Assembly: GCA_014804905.1 (NCBI GenBank) | Contig: JAAUYX010000013.1 | Coordinates: forward strand, 5,286-13,055 | From: Desulfovibrio sp. | GTDB lineage: Bacteria; Desulfobacterota; Desulfovibrionia; Desulfovibrionales; Desulfovibrionaceae | Direction: 5' to 3' | Length of the DNA stretch: 7,770 bases | Part shown: positions 1 to 6,636 of the stretch, piece by piece | How positions within the stretch are numbered: position 1 is the stretch's first letter | Layout: each line of letters begins with the position of its first letter | Program-made: the position numbers and the translations under genes | The notes under the pieces: generated by a model | What the model was told of the DNA's origin: nothing | What the model saw: only the letters and a program-made list of their open reading frames with translations | The model's database searches: none

Positions 1-1885
1 CGTCCCAGGGCGCGCCTTCCTGCGCGGGCAGGTCGCGCAGCGCCTGTCGGTAGGCGGTCACGGCTGCGCGCTGTTCATTCGTGAGCGGATAGTCGGGGGC
101 CACGAGATAGTCCGTGGCGGCGAGTTTCGCGTCCCGCGCCATGCGAAGCAGCTCGAAGCGCTCGGCCTCGGTCTCCGGGCTTGCCAGCCATGCCGCATAC
201 TCCTCGGCCGCCCTGGCCGCGCACATCTCCTGCCAGGCCTCCTCCGTAATCAGCCCTTCGGCGAGCTTCGCCGGAGCATCCTTCTCGCGCCACACCGAGC
301 CCTGCCCGGTCTCCGGGTCATAGAGGTTGACCGTGACGGGCACGGCCGCGGCGCGGGGAGCCATGCGCCGGGCAGAGAGCAGTGCGGGCTCGGGCAGGCG
401 GCCGGCGGCCTTGGCCGGGTCGTGATAGCGGAATACCACCACTCCCTGAGACCCTTTATAAGCGGTACTTGCTGCCGGCTGAATCATTGCGCCCCCACCA
501 CTGCCATACCAATTACCACGAGTACCGCCCTGTGCACCCCCCAAACCTGACCCACAAACAACAACTTGATGGCCACCGGTAGCCCGGCTGAGGATAATCC
601 CTGGGAAGTTGCACTTTTCCCAACGGCTGAAATCAACGCCATCAACAGTAGTTTTGCCGCCATGAGTTTGTTCAGGGTCAAGACTTGTGGATTTTTCAAC
701 ACCAATGCCGGGAGCACCGATTGTTACTGCCAATTCCTGACCGGCTTCAAGATACACGTTGGCGAATTTGTAAGCGCCGCTCGCCCCGCCTACCGTTTGC
801 TCCATACTGGAGTGAGTGTAGGCACCGTTACCCCCGTCAATGGCGAGTATACTATGCCACCCCGTCACCCGCGCGGTGAAAATGCCGGACTCGGTGATCC
901 ACTCCTCGCTGTTCAGGAGCAGGTTGCCGCCGAGGGCCGAGAGCAGGCCTGCCTCGTCCACCGTGGTGGTCACCCCGTCGGGGCTGACGGCCAGCACGTC
1001 CTTCTCGCCGTTTTCCCCGGTCTCAAGGTGCAGGCCCGCGCCCACGCGGATGCTGCCCCGGCGCTCCGCCGTGGGCGGCTCGATGGCGATCTTCTGCGCG
1101 TTTTCCGCCCAGTGGCGGGCTGAATAGCGCGGGTTGCCGTCCTCGTCATAGTCCACGGGCGTGTCCGGGGCTTTCTCCGCCCACTGGCGGGCGGCAGTCA
1201 CTGCGGCCTGCTGGTCCGTTCGGTTGGCGGCCACGATGGCGTTGACCTTGGCGAGCTCCGCCTCCATGAGGGTGTTGGCGGCTTCCGTCTGCGCGATAGC
1301 CGCATCCCGCGCGTCTTTCGCCTCCCCGGCGCAGATGCAGGCCGCCTCTCGCTCCTCCGTGGCGATGGCCGCGCTCCTCGCTGCACTGCGGGCGGATTCG
1401 GCCGCGGCATTGGCATTGGCCTGCGCACTCGTGGCCGAGGCGGCGGCCGAAGTGCGCGCATCCCTGATGTCGGCCAAAAGGGCCTCGGGCCCGGCTTCGT
1501 CCGTGGGCTCGACCACCACGGCCCGGGCGAGGCGCTCCAGGAGTTGCTGGCGCTCGGCCGTGGCCACGTCCAGCGCGGTCTCGATGACCTCCGGGTCGAA
1601 GCGCGTGCCCGTGATGAGGTCCACCTCCTGCACAAAGGGCATGTCGCGCACGATGGCGAGCTTCCAGCCCTCGGGGAGCGGCGCGCCGTTGTGAAGATAG
1701 GTCAGCGTGCCGCCGCCGTCGTCCAGTTGCGCGCTCCAGCCCGCGGCCTCGGTGGTGACGCCTTCGGGCGACGTGACGAGCACCGAGAGCTGGTCCTCCT
1801 CAAACACCTTGAAGAGGAAGGGAAAGTCCACCGCCTGGCCGTTGCCGGAATAGAGGGCGCGGCTCACGCCGCGGGGCATGGTCAT
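1..1885 (-). CDS. Tail fibre: T7 gp17-like base, coiled shaft, glycine-rich tip and tail-assembly-chaperone-like end (3' end outside window)
   Basis: This is the adsorption fibre, open to the left edge, with 628 residues visible. Residues 1-125 resemble the T7 gp17 tail-binding domain: YSGNGQAVDFPFLFKVFEED, then PLPEGWKLAIVRDMPF, then GTRFDPEVIETALDVATAERQ. Residues 125-235 are an Ala-rich coiled coil, expected to be trimeric, with an odd CIC at 183-185. Residues 231-265 carry two ARxWAE units of the type seen in fibre shafts. Residues 325-490 form a glycine-rich tip, opening with SGIFTARVTGWHSILAIDGG and closing with GSQGVVVFRYHD, as in gp38-like and other Gly-rich adhesin tips. Residues 510-628 resemble tail fibre assembly chaperone domains, with RDAKLAATDYLVAPDYPLT and AAVTAYRQALRDLPAQ. 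An upstream GGGAGGT lies three bases from the first ATG and nine from a second in-frame ATG at 1879, so the shorter start is plausible. The tip is encoded by lower-GC DNA. Confidence 0.88.
   Translation of the reverse strand, partial: MTMPRGVSRALYSGNGQAVDFPFLFKVFEEDQLSVLVTSPEGVTTEAAGWSAQLDDGGGTLTYLHNGAPLPEGWKLAIVRDMPFVQEVDLITGTRFDPEVIETALDVATAERQQLLERLARAVVVEPTDEAGPEALLADIRDARTSAAASATSAQANANAAAESARSAARSAAIATEEREAACICAGEAKDARDAAIAQTEAANTLMEAELAKVNAIVAANRTDQQAAVTAARQWAEKAPDTPVDYDEDGNPRYSARHWAENAQKIAIEPPTAERRGSIRVGAGLHLETGENGEKDVLAVSPDGVTTTVDEAGLLSALGGNLLLNSEEWITESGIFTARVTGWHSILAIDGGNGAYTHSSMEQTVGGASGAYKFANVYLEAGQELAVTIGAPGIGVEKSTSLDPEQTHGGKTTVDGVDFSRWEKCNFPGIILSRATGGHQVVVCGSGLGGAQGGTRGNWYGSGGGAMIQPAASTAYKGSQGVVVFRYHDPAKAAGRLPEPALLSARRMAPRAAAVPVTVNLYDPETGQGSVWREKDAPAKLAEGLITEEAWQEMCAARAAEEYAAWLASPETEAERFELLRMARDAKLAATDYLVAPDYPLTNEQRAAVTAYRQALRDLPAQEGAPWD
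419..859 (-). other. Low-GC island encoding the fibre tip (residues about 343-489)
   Basis: Hand counts of 60-base samples give about 60% GC at 481-540, 50% at 601-660 and 48% at 661-720, against about 82% at 5881-5940 in the portal gene. Codons change with it: GGT, GTT, ACT, AAA, CAT and GAT are common here, while the rest of the gene uses GGC, GTG, ACC and CTC. The frame stays open through both edges. The pattern indicates that the receptor-binding tip was acquired from a different genetic background by recombination within the gene. Confidence 0.8.
1104..1192 (-). repeat. Two ARxWAE shaft repeats in the tail fibre
   Basis: Near-identical 17-base units (one mismatch) at 1104-1120 and 1176-1192 encode ARHWAE and ARQWAE, 24 residues apart, with PVDYDEDGNPRYS between. 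The arrangement (A-x-x-WA, an acidic Gly-Asn turn, YSA-x-x-WAE-x-A) is common in phage fibre shafts downstream of T7-like N-terminal domains. Confidence 0.65.
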
Positions 1886-2481
1886 GCGACCTCCCGGCGC
1901 GCGGCGATCCAGGCGTCGTCGGCGCGCGTTTTCCCGAGCTCCGCGGCCGCGGCCTCACGCGCGCGGGGCAGGCTCTCGGCATAGAGTTTTTCGAGCTCGG
2001 CCACCTTCTGGCTGTTGTTCTTGAGCAGGGGCACGGCCACGAGCGAGGCCAGGCGCCGCGCCAGGGTGTGCGCGAAGAGGTCGTCGAAGAGCGCGCACTG
2101 GCGCACATCCGCCGTGTAGAGCAACAGCGCCCGCGAGGCGTCGGTCAGAAGGCAGGGCGCGCCGTCCGCGCCCTGGGCCACGGCGAAGGGCCTGACGCTG
2201 ATGCCCTCGTGCCGGACCTCATGGACTTTCAGGGAGTCGCGCGGCAGCGCATAGGCAAAGCGGAACTCGGCCTCATAGCCCGCCGGGAGCGGCAGGCGCC
2301 CGAGCCAGGCCCGGCGCTGGGCAAAGCTCCACGGGAAGTCGCGCAGCACCTGGCGGCGCGCCGAATCCCAGTAGAGGCGGCACTGGATGGCCTCGGGCGT
2401 GTTTTCCCGCTCCGAGGCGACGGTGCGCGCGCCCAGAAAACCGAGCGCGTGGTTCCAGATGGAAATCTGGGTGATGGTCAT
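1882..2481 (-). CDS. Tail tubular protein A, T7 gp11-like (199 aa)
   Basis: This protein forms the ring below the portal that starts the short podovirus tail and provides the attachment for fibres. The sequence follows the gp11 family from end to end: NHALGFLGARTVAS at 10-23, then a conserved block with Cys, Asp, Ala-Arg and VLRDFPWSFAQRRAWL (45-60). Next come a YALPRDSLKVHEV strand region, a TDASRALLLYTADV segment, FDDLFAHTLARRLASLVAVPL, a KVAELEKLYAESLPRARE helix and a charged C-terminus. Length is typical. The ATG follows AAAGGAG at four bases. The TGA stop overlaps the fibre ATG as ATGA. In T7 this protein binds the N-terminal domain of the fibre gp17, and here the partner candidate is the very next gene. 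Confidence 0.92.
   Translation of the reverse strand: MTITQISIWNHALGFLGARTVASERENTPEAIQCRLYWDSARRQVLRDFPWSFAQRRAWLGRLPLPAGYEAEFRFAYALPRDSLKVHEVRHEGISVRPFAVAQGADGAPCLLTDASRALLLYTADVRQCALFDDLFAHTLARRLASLVAVPLLKNNSQKVAELEKLYAESLPRAREAAAAELGKTRADDAWIAARREVA
1889..1895 (-). promoter_or_regulatory. Ribosome binding site bearing on the fibre start
   Basis: GGGAGGT lies inside the end of the tail tubular gene. Spacing is three bases to the ATG at 1885-1883 (too short by usual standards) and nine to the in-frame ATG at 1879-1877. The second start would give a protein beginning MPRGVSRALYSG, two residues shorter. Confidence 0.5.
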
Positions 2482-2520
2482 GGTGCTCCTTTCCGCTGGT
2501 GGCGGCTTGCAGGGTGGAAA

Positions 2521-2553
2521 GCCCGGGGCGCGGCCGCGTGACCTGCCCCGGGC
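2521..2553 (-). terminator. GC-rich hairpin between cement and tail tubular genes, possible weak terminator
   Basis: The arms GCCCGGGGC (2521-2529) and GCCCCGGGC (2545-2553) are perfect nine-base complements around a 15-base loop. On the minus-strand transcript the hairpin follows the cement gene stop by about 15 nt and is followed by only UUU then CC. The short U run makes it a poor intrinsic terminator. It could instead reduce readthrough, protect the 3' end of the abundant coat/cement message, or be incidental in GC-rich DNA. It occupies most of the 87-nt gap. Confidence 0.4.
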
Positions 2554-2568
2554 CTGGAAAGCGGCCGC

Positions 2569-3009
2569 CTACTTCTTCTGGAGCGCGGCCTCCCAGGGCT
2601 GCTCGTCCTCGCGCATCAGGGCCGCGAAGATGCGACCCTTGCCGAGAGTCTTGCCCTCCTTGGCCACGGGCGTGAGCGTAAGCCTGAGGAAGGATTCGCG
2701 CACGCCCTGCGGCAAAAAGCGCGGCCCGAGGCGGCTGCCCAGGGTGAGCGCGTCGCCGGGGACGGTCCAGCCCGCGCCGGGCACGGCCGTCCAGTCCGCG
2801 TCCGCGGCGTCCGCCGTGGCGGCCTCCTCCAGCGTGAGGCCGAGGCTCGCCACCTCGGCGGGGTCAAAGACCTCGGTGACGGAAATGCGCAGGGGCATGG
2901 GCTCCATCCTGCCCGGCAGGGTGAGGGCGGTGAGGGCCACCACGGGGCCGGTGGCCGGCGCCGTGAGCGGCCCCTCGAAAAAGATGCAGTTGCGGTCGAT
3001 AATCGCCAT
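2569..3009 (-). CDS. Bbp16-like capsid cement / decoration protein (146 aa)
   Basis: Placed 28 nt after the coat gene, this protein fits the Bbp16 family of BPP-1-type phages, in which a small jellyroll protein sits on the outside of the shell and clamps coat subunits together. Visible support is size, position and a beta-strand-rich sequence: an N-terminal IIDRNCIFFEGPLTAPATG, the strand pair MPLRISVTEVFDPAEVASLG, a Gly-rich turn region, then FLPQGVRESFLRLTLTPV, which in this family forms the closing strands, and a C-terminal GRIFAALMRED. It has no signal peptide or membrane segment. The ATG follows AAAAGGAGG at four bases, as strong as the coat gene's site, consistent with near-equal copy number. 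The family call rests on remembered pattern and context, not on an alignment. Confidence 0.72.
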   Translation of the reverse strand: MAIIDRNCIFFEGPLTAPATGPVVALTALTLPGRMEPMPLRISVTEVFDPAEVASLGLTLEEAATADAADADWTAVPGAGWTVPGDALTLGSRLGPRFLPQGVRESFLRLTLTPVAKEGKTLGKGRIFAALMREDEQPWEAALQKK

Positions 3010-3037
3010 ATGGCCTCCTTTTGCTAGGTGAATGGAG

Positions 3038-4024
3038 CTAGATCACCGCCTCTACCGAGGAGATGGCGTCGCACTGGCGCACCGGCCGGCCGTGGAGCAC
3101 GGGCACGGCGGAAGCGTCGAAGAACTCGCCGTACTGAAGCTGGACGTTCCCCGCATCGGAGTTCTGGAGCTCCAGCGCCGTGAGCACGTCGCTGTTGGCG
3201 TACCACACGGCCTTCTGGCGCAGGTGCTGGGGCATGAGGTTCTTGGCCTCGATGGTCAGCTTCTGCAAATCCACAAAGCCGCTCTGGCCCTTGCGCTTGC
3301 CGAGCGCCGCCACGGGCACGTTGGCCACGCGCACCACGCCGCGCCAGTCGCGCACGGCGAGGCCGCAGCGCCAGTTGTACTTGTCGCCCACCACCTGGTA
3401 CTTGCGGCCGTCCGGGTCCTGGGTCATGTAGGCGTTGAGGTCCTCGTGGGAGAGGCCCCCGGCGCTGCCGCGCGGATAGATGCCGTGCACGGCCTGCGCG
3501 CCCCAGGCCACCAGCCAGAGCGAGGTGCAGGCGGTGTCGCGGCCGCCCGCGTCCAGCACATTGTTGGCGTCCGCAGCCGGGTAGCGCATGGCGAGGCCGT
3601 TGAACTCGTCCGGGTTGACGTTGCTGTCGCCGTAGAACAGGGTCGCGGCCACCTTCTGACGCATGGCCTCGGCAAAGGCCACGCCCTCGCTCATGCGAAA
3701 GGCGCGGTCGCGGCTGCCGTAGAGGCGCAGCTCCTCCACGTCCAGCTCCATGATGGGCTCGAGGATGCCGCAGCCTTCCTTGACCTGGCTCCACTGCGAC
3801 TTGGACGGCGGCGTGCCCTGGTAGAGCCTGCGCCAATACACCGCCGGGAGCCCGGTGCGGATGCGCGTGAGGTGGCCGTCCGACTGGTTGGCCTCCATCC
3901 ACGGCACATCGTCCATGATGTCGTTGGTCCTGTTCATGAGCTCGATGATCTGCCCGGCCTTGCCGCCGCGGTAGAACTGCTCCATTTCGGCGAGGGTCGC
4001 CACGAAACCGAGCGTCTGGGACAT
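3038..4024 (-). CDS. Major capsid protein, BPP-1 / epsilon15 gp7 type (328 aa)
   Basis: This is the shell-forming coat protein, expected to have an HK97-like fold. Length (328 residues) and sequence style match the coat proteins of Bordetella phage BPP-1 (Bbp17) and Salmonella epsilon15 (gp7), about 330 residues without a cleaved N-terminal delta domain. Seen features are the N-terminal LAEMEQFYRGGKAGQIIELM, the DDVPWMEANQ stretch near 39-47, TGLPAVYWRRLYQGTPPSKS (57-76), a helix ending in FYGDSNVNPDEFNGLAMRYP (130-149), and a GGRDTACTSLWLVAWG strand region (160-175). The ATG is preceded by AAAGGAGG at four bases, which is strong and suits a highly expressed gene. A 60-nt gap separates it from the scaffold gene. 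A long opposite-strand open frame across the whole gene is judged a shadow. Capsid identity is secure; the subgroup is a little less so. Confidence 0.92.
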   Translation of the reverse strand: MSQTLGFVATLAEMEQFYRGGKAGQIIELMNRTNDIMDDVPWMEANQSDGHLTRIRTGLPAVYWRRLYQGTPPSKSQWSQVKEGCGILEPIMELDVEELRLYGSRDRAFRMSEGVAFAEAMRQKVAATLFYGDSNVNPDEFNGLAMRYPAADANNVLDAGGRDTACTSLWLVAWGAQAVHGIYPRGSAGGLSHEDLNAYMTQDPDGRKYQVVGDKYNWRCGLAVRDWRGVVRVANVPVAALGKRKGQSGFVDLQKLTIEAKNLMPQHLRQKAVWYANSDVLTALELQNSDAGNVQLQYGEFFDASAVPVLHGRPVRQCDAISSVEAVI

Positions 4025-4084
4025 GTAGCCTCCTTTGTGTGCTGCTGAGGTTGTGGTTCGGGGAAACAGCGCCGCTTTGGTCTT

Positions 4085-4573
4085 TTACGAATGCCAGCCG
4101 GGATACATGCGCTCCTCCAACGGCGCGAGGCCGCCTTCGGCCGTGCTGGGCGCGGGCACGTCCTCCATGACGGCATCGGCGAGGCGGTTGAAGAAGCGCA
4201 CGATGTCCGGGTGATTGCCGTAGCCCGAGGCCTCGAGCAGCCGCCCGATGCGGCCGCCCTCGTCAAAGCGCCCGAGGGCGAGCTGGGCCCGCGCCACGCT
4301 GGCCTCGAAGCGCGCGCCGCCGAGCTCCGGGTCGCGGGCCACCTCCTCCCGCCACGCTTCCACGCGGGCCCGCCACTCGACGCGCTGCGCCTCCTCATGC
4401 TCCCGCAGGAAGCCCTCCAGCCGCGCCGCGTCGTTGGCCTCGGGCTGGGCTGCTTCGGGCGCTGATCCGGCGGGCGTCTCCGGCGCCGCGTCCGCCCCCT
4501 CAGGCACGAAGCCCGGCAGCGGGATGTCCCCCGCGGGCGTCTCCGGCGCGGTCGCCACTTCCGTCTCGCTCAT
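4085..4573 (-). CDS. Putative capsid scaffolding protein (162 aa)
   Basis: The position directly before the major capsid gene and the acidic, disordered-then-helical make-up suggest an internal scaffold that guides coat assembly and then leaves. Residues 1-50 are Pro/Ala/Glu-rich and unstructured, with a duplicated APETPAG unit. Residues 52-110 form a charged, probably coiled helix that includes WREEVARDPELGG. The C-terminal part contains GYGNHPDIVRFFNRLADAVMEDVP and ends in RMYPGWHS, a conserved-looking pattern that I associate with scaffold-type proteins of podoviruses. There is no protease motif. The start at 4573 has GGGAGG at six-base spacing; an adjacent ATG at 4576 would have only three bases, so it is less likely. 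The gene overlaps the previous one by 74 nt. The role is inferred mainly from context and composition. Confidence 0.7.
   Translation of the reverse strand: MSETEVATAPETPAGDIPLPGFVPEGADAAPETPAGSAPEAAQPEANDAARLEGFLREHEEAQRVEWRARVEAWREEVARDPELGGARFEASVARAQLALGRFDEGGRIGRLLEASGYGNHPDIVRFFNRLADAVMEDVPAPSTAEGGLAPLEERMYPGWHS
4470..4549 (-). repeat. In-frame direct repeat in the scaffold N-terminus (two 17-nt copies)
   Basis: The 17-base plus-strand sequence GCGGGCGTCTCCGGCGC occurs at 4470-4486 and again at 4533-4549, 63 bases apart. Read on the minus strand the copies encode the two APETPAG units of the disordered scaffold N-terminus. The 21-codon spacing keeps frame, so this is probably a small internal duplication in a linker. 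Confidence 0.75.
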
Positions 4574-4877
4574 CATCGTCCTCCCGTGTGAGTAAAAGTT
4601 TGGGAAAATGCGCCGGGTCCGCGGCCTCCAGCAGGCGCAGCACCTGCATCCCCACCTCTCTCGCCCCCTCGGCGAAGATCAGCCGCTCGGCGAGCGGGCC
4701 ACTCGCCGCGCCTGGCAGTTCCGCCTCAAAGCAGCGGCACAGGGCGAGCAGCCAGCGCAGGAAGGCCCGGCCCTCGGGCGCCGCCATGAGGCCGGTCACG
4801 GCCGCCGCCAGCCGCGCCTGAACCCTGTCGGCCGCAGGCCTCGCCCCGGCTTCCACCTCGTCCCAGATGCCGCTCAT
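4500..4877 (-). CDS. Bbp19-like phage protein between portal and scaffold (125 aa)
   Basis: This small, helix-rich protein matches the pattern of the Bbp19-like family first noted in Bordetella phage BPP-1. EGRAFLRWLLALC (35-47) is followed by FAEGAREVGMQVLRLL (68-83), and such genes typically lie just after the portal gene. The biochemical role of the family is not known to me. The ATG overlaps the portal stop as ATGA and has no recognisable Shine-Dalgarno sequence, so it is probably translated by coupling to the portal. The last 25 or so residues, after LLLTRED, are Gly/Asp/Arg-rich and come from DNA that also encodes the start of the scaffold gene in another frame. This tail may be a by-product of that overlap rather than a conserved domain. 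Confidence 0.75.
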   Translation of the reverse strand: MSGIWDEVEAGARPAADRVQARLAAAVTGLMAAPEGRAFLRWLLALCRCFEAELPGAASGPLAERLIFAEGAREVGMQVLRLLEAADPAHFPKLLLTREDDDERDGSGDRAGDARGGHPAAGLRA

Positions 4878-6625
4878 GGCTGCGCCCCGGCAGCGCCCGC
4901 GCCCAGAAGGCGCAGCACGGCGTCGAGCGCGTTCCCCTGTGTGCCGTCGGCAAGCGTCAGCGGGCTTCCCGCAAGGCGCTCAACCATGCCCGTGGCCTCG
5001 GTCGCCAGCTTCAGCGCCTCGCCCTGGCCCGCGCTTTTGGCGCGCTCGCGCCTTATCTCGTCCCGCTCTTCCTGCGGCCGCGTGAGGCTCACGGGGAGGC
5101 CCAGGCTGTCGGCGTAGGAATCCAGCAGCCGGTCCACGTTGAGGCAGTCCAGCGCCTCGGGCCAGGCCGCGGCCGCGCGCCGGGCCATGTCGAGGTAGCG
5201 GTCAGCCGCGCCCATGCCCACGAGCTTCTGCGCCTGCGCGAGCAGGGAGACGAATTCCACCCTGAGCCTGCGCCCGGCGAGCTCCGGCGGCGTGGGCGGC
5301 AGCATGTCGAGCTCGCGCATGAGCTCGAAGGTGCGGTCGATGAGCGGCAGGAAGAGCTCGTCGTGCAGGCGCTCCAAAACCGGCCCGATGAGGACGAGCT
5401 TTTCCTCCTCGCGGGCCGCGATTTCGCTGGCCGTGACCTGGCTCCTCCCTTCCAGCACCAACTTGAAGAGGTCGTTGTAGAGCCCCTGGCGAATCTGGTT
5501 CTGCACCGCTTCCATGGCCTTCCGCGCGGTGGCGAGGTCCGGCCGCACCTGGAAGAGGGGCGTGGCCGCCTGCGGGCTCTGGCCGGGCGCGCTGTCCACA
5601 TAGTTGATGGCCCCCGGCGTGAGGTCGAGCCCCACGGAGCGCAGCCCCGCGGCCACGCTCATGGGCGGGTCCACGGCCTTGTGCAGGGCCTTGAGCGTGG
5701 TGATGCCCATCTGTTGCAGCATCCGGCAGTCCGGCAGGGCGTCCATGGCCGGGGAGCGGCCATAGACATCCGCCCCCGCCGCCTCCCAGCGCGGCCCGAA
5801 GCCCGGAAAGCCCCTGAAGCCGGACACGCGCAGCGGATGCGCGCCCTCCCGCCCCTCCAGCCAGTGCAGGGAAGCGAAGGCCATGGCCGCCGCATCCACG
5901 CGGCCGGGGCGGCGCTCCGCCCGGGGAAAGACCGCCTGGGCCACGGCGAAGCGCGCGTCCGGGTTGCGCTCAAGCTGTGCGCGCAGCTCCTCCGGCAGCG
6001 CCTCCGGCCCGAAGGCCGCGGCCATCTGGCGCAGGCTCATGAACACGCGGCGGAACACCGTGTCCACCCGGCGGCGCTCGTTCACGTCGAGCGCGTATTC
6101 CCCGGCGCAGAGCGGCACGAAGCTGAAGCCGTGGCGCGGGTCCGCGAGCTCGAAGGCGAAGGCCGTGCCGAAGGTGCCGAGCTCCGCATAGAGGGTGTGC
6201 ATGACGTTGTAGAAATTGGAGCGGTGGAAAACCACGCGCATCCGGGCCGCGCACTCGTCCAGCCATTCCTGCCCCTGCCTGCTCCTCGCGAGCTCCGCAT
6301 CGTCGAGCGAAAGGCGGAACCATGGCCGCGCCGGGCTGGTGAGCCCGCCCTGCAGGCCCGCCGCGAGCACGCGCATGGCGAGGATGCCCGTGGCGTCCAC
6401 GAGGCGGCTGTTGAGCATGGGCCCGCGGCCTTCGCCGTTCTGCTCCGCGTCCAGCCGGAAGCGCGTGGGCAGGAAGTGCTCGGCGAGGCTCCTCCACGCC
6501 CCCTCCCACGGGGCGCGGCGCCGCAACAGCTCGCGGTGGCGGCGCGAGAGCCGCGCCACTTCGGCGCGCAGGGCTTCGCCGCTCTCGCCGCCGTCCTGTG
6601 TTTCCCCGCCGGGATATGCGCGCAT
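4874..6625 (-). CDS. Portal protein / bacteriophage head-to-tail connector (583 aa)
   Basis: This is the dodecameric ring at the unique capsid vertex through which DNA enters and to which the tail attaches. It belongs to the T7 gp8 / BPP-1 head-to-tail connector family (Pfam Head-tail_con). Diagnostic features are an N-terminal helix rich in Arg followed by APWEGAWRSLAEHFLPTR (38-55), the hallmark GGLTSPARPWFRL (93-105), RSNFYNVMHTLYAELGTFGTA (135-155), and a central KALHKAVDPPM segment followed by a helical wing. Length is normal for the family. The start at 6625 is chosen because a run of six G lies four bases upstream. An in-frame ATG at 6637 would add four residues and overlaps the previous stop as TGATG, so coupled initiation there is possible. 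The stop overlaps the next ATG by four bases. The same DNA has long open frames on other strands and phases, which are GC-driven shadows. Confidence 0.95.
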   Translation of the reverse strand: MRAYPGGETQDGGESGEALRAEVARLSRRHRELLRRRAPWEGAWRSLAEHFLPTRFRLDAEQNGEGRGPMLNSRLVDATGILAMRVLAAGLQGGLTSPARPWFRLSLDDAELARSRQGQEWLDECAARMRVVFHRSNFYNVMHTLYAELGTFGTAFAFELADPRHGFSFVPLCAGEYALDVNERRRVDTVFRRVFMSLRQMAAAFGPEALPEELRAQLERNPDARFAVAQAVFPRAERRPGRVDAAAMAFASLHWLEGREGAHPLRVSGFRGFPGFGPRWEAAGADVYGRSPAMDALPDCRMLQQMGITTLKALHKAVDPPMSVAAGLRSVGLDLTPGAINYVDSAPGQSPQAATPLFQVRPDLATARKAMEAVQNQIRQGLYNDLFKLVLEGRSQVTASEIAAREEEKLVLIGPVLERLHDELFLPLIDRTFELMRELDMLPPTPPELAGRRLRVEFVSLLAQAQKLVGMGAADRYLDMARRAAAAWPEALDCLNVDRLLDSYADSLGLPVSLTRPQEERDEIRRERAKSAGQGEALKLATEATGMVERLAGSPLTLADGTQGNALDAVLRLLGAGAAGAQP

Positions 6626-6636
6626 GATGCCCCCCA

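Noticed and set aside
419..859. Variable repeat of a diversity-generating retroelement in the fibre, suggested by the BPP-1 resemblance
   Set aside because: The segment lacks the C-type lectin-like motif and the AAC/AAT-rich adenine-mutagenesis signature. No template repeat or reverse transcriptase is in the window, and a glycine-rich tip explains it better. A retroelement outside the window cannot be excluded.
566..1123. Plus-strand open frame of 185 codons across the fibre tip
   Set aside because: The opposite frame is continuous with the fibre domains on both sides and matches known glycine-rich tip patterns, while this frame has no recognisable features.
3032..4048. A 338-codon plus-strand open frame spanning the whole major capsid gene
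   Set aside because: The product is a low-complexity His/Val/Ala/Leu sequence with no family resemblance, and the other strand is a clear coat protein.
4025..4084. Possible promoter in the 60-nt gap before the major capsid gene
   Set aside because: Only the AAAGGAGG ribosome binding site is clear. I saw no convincing -10/-35 pair or phage-type promoter.
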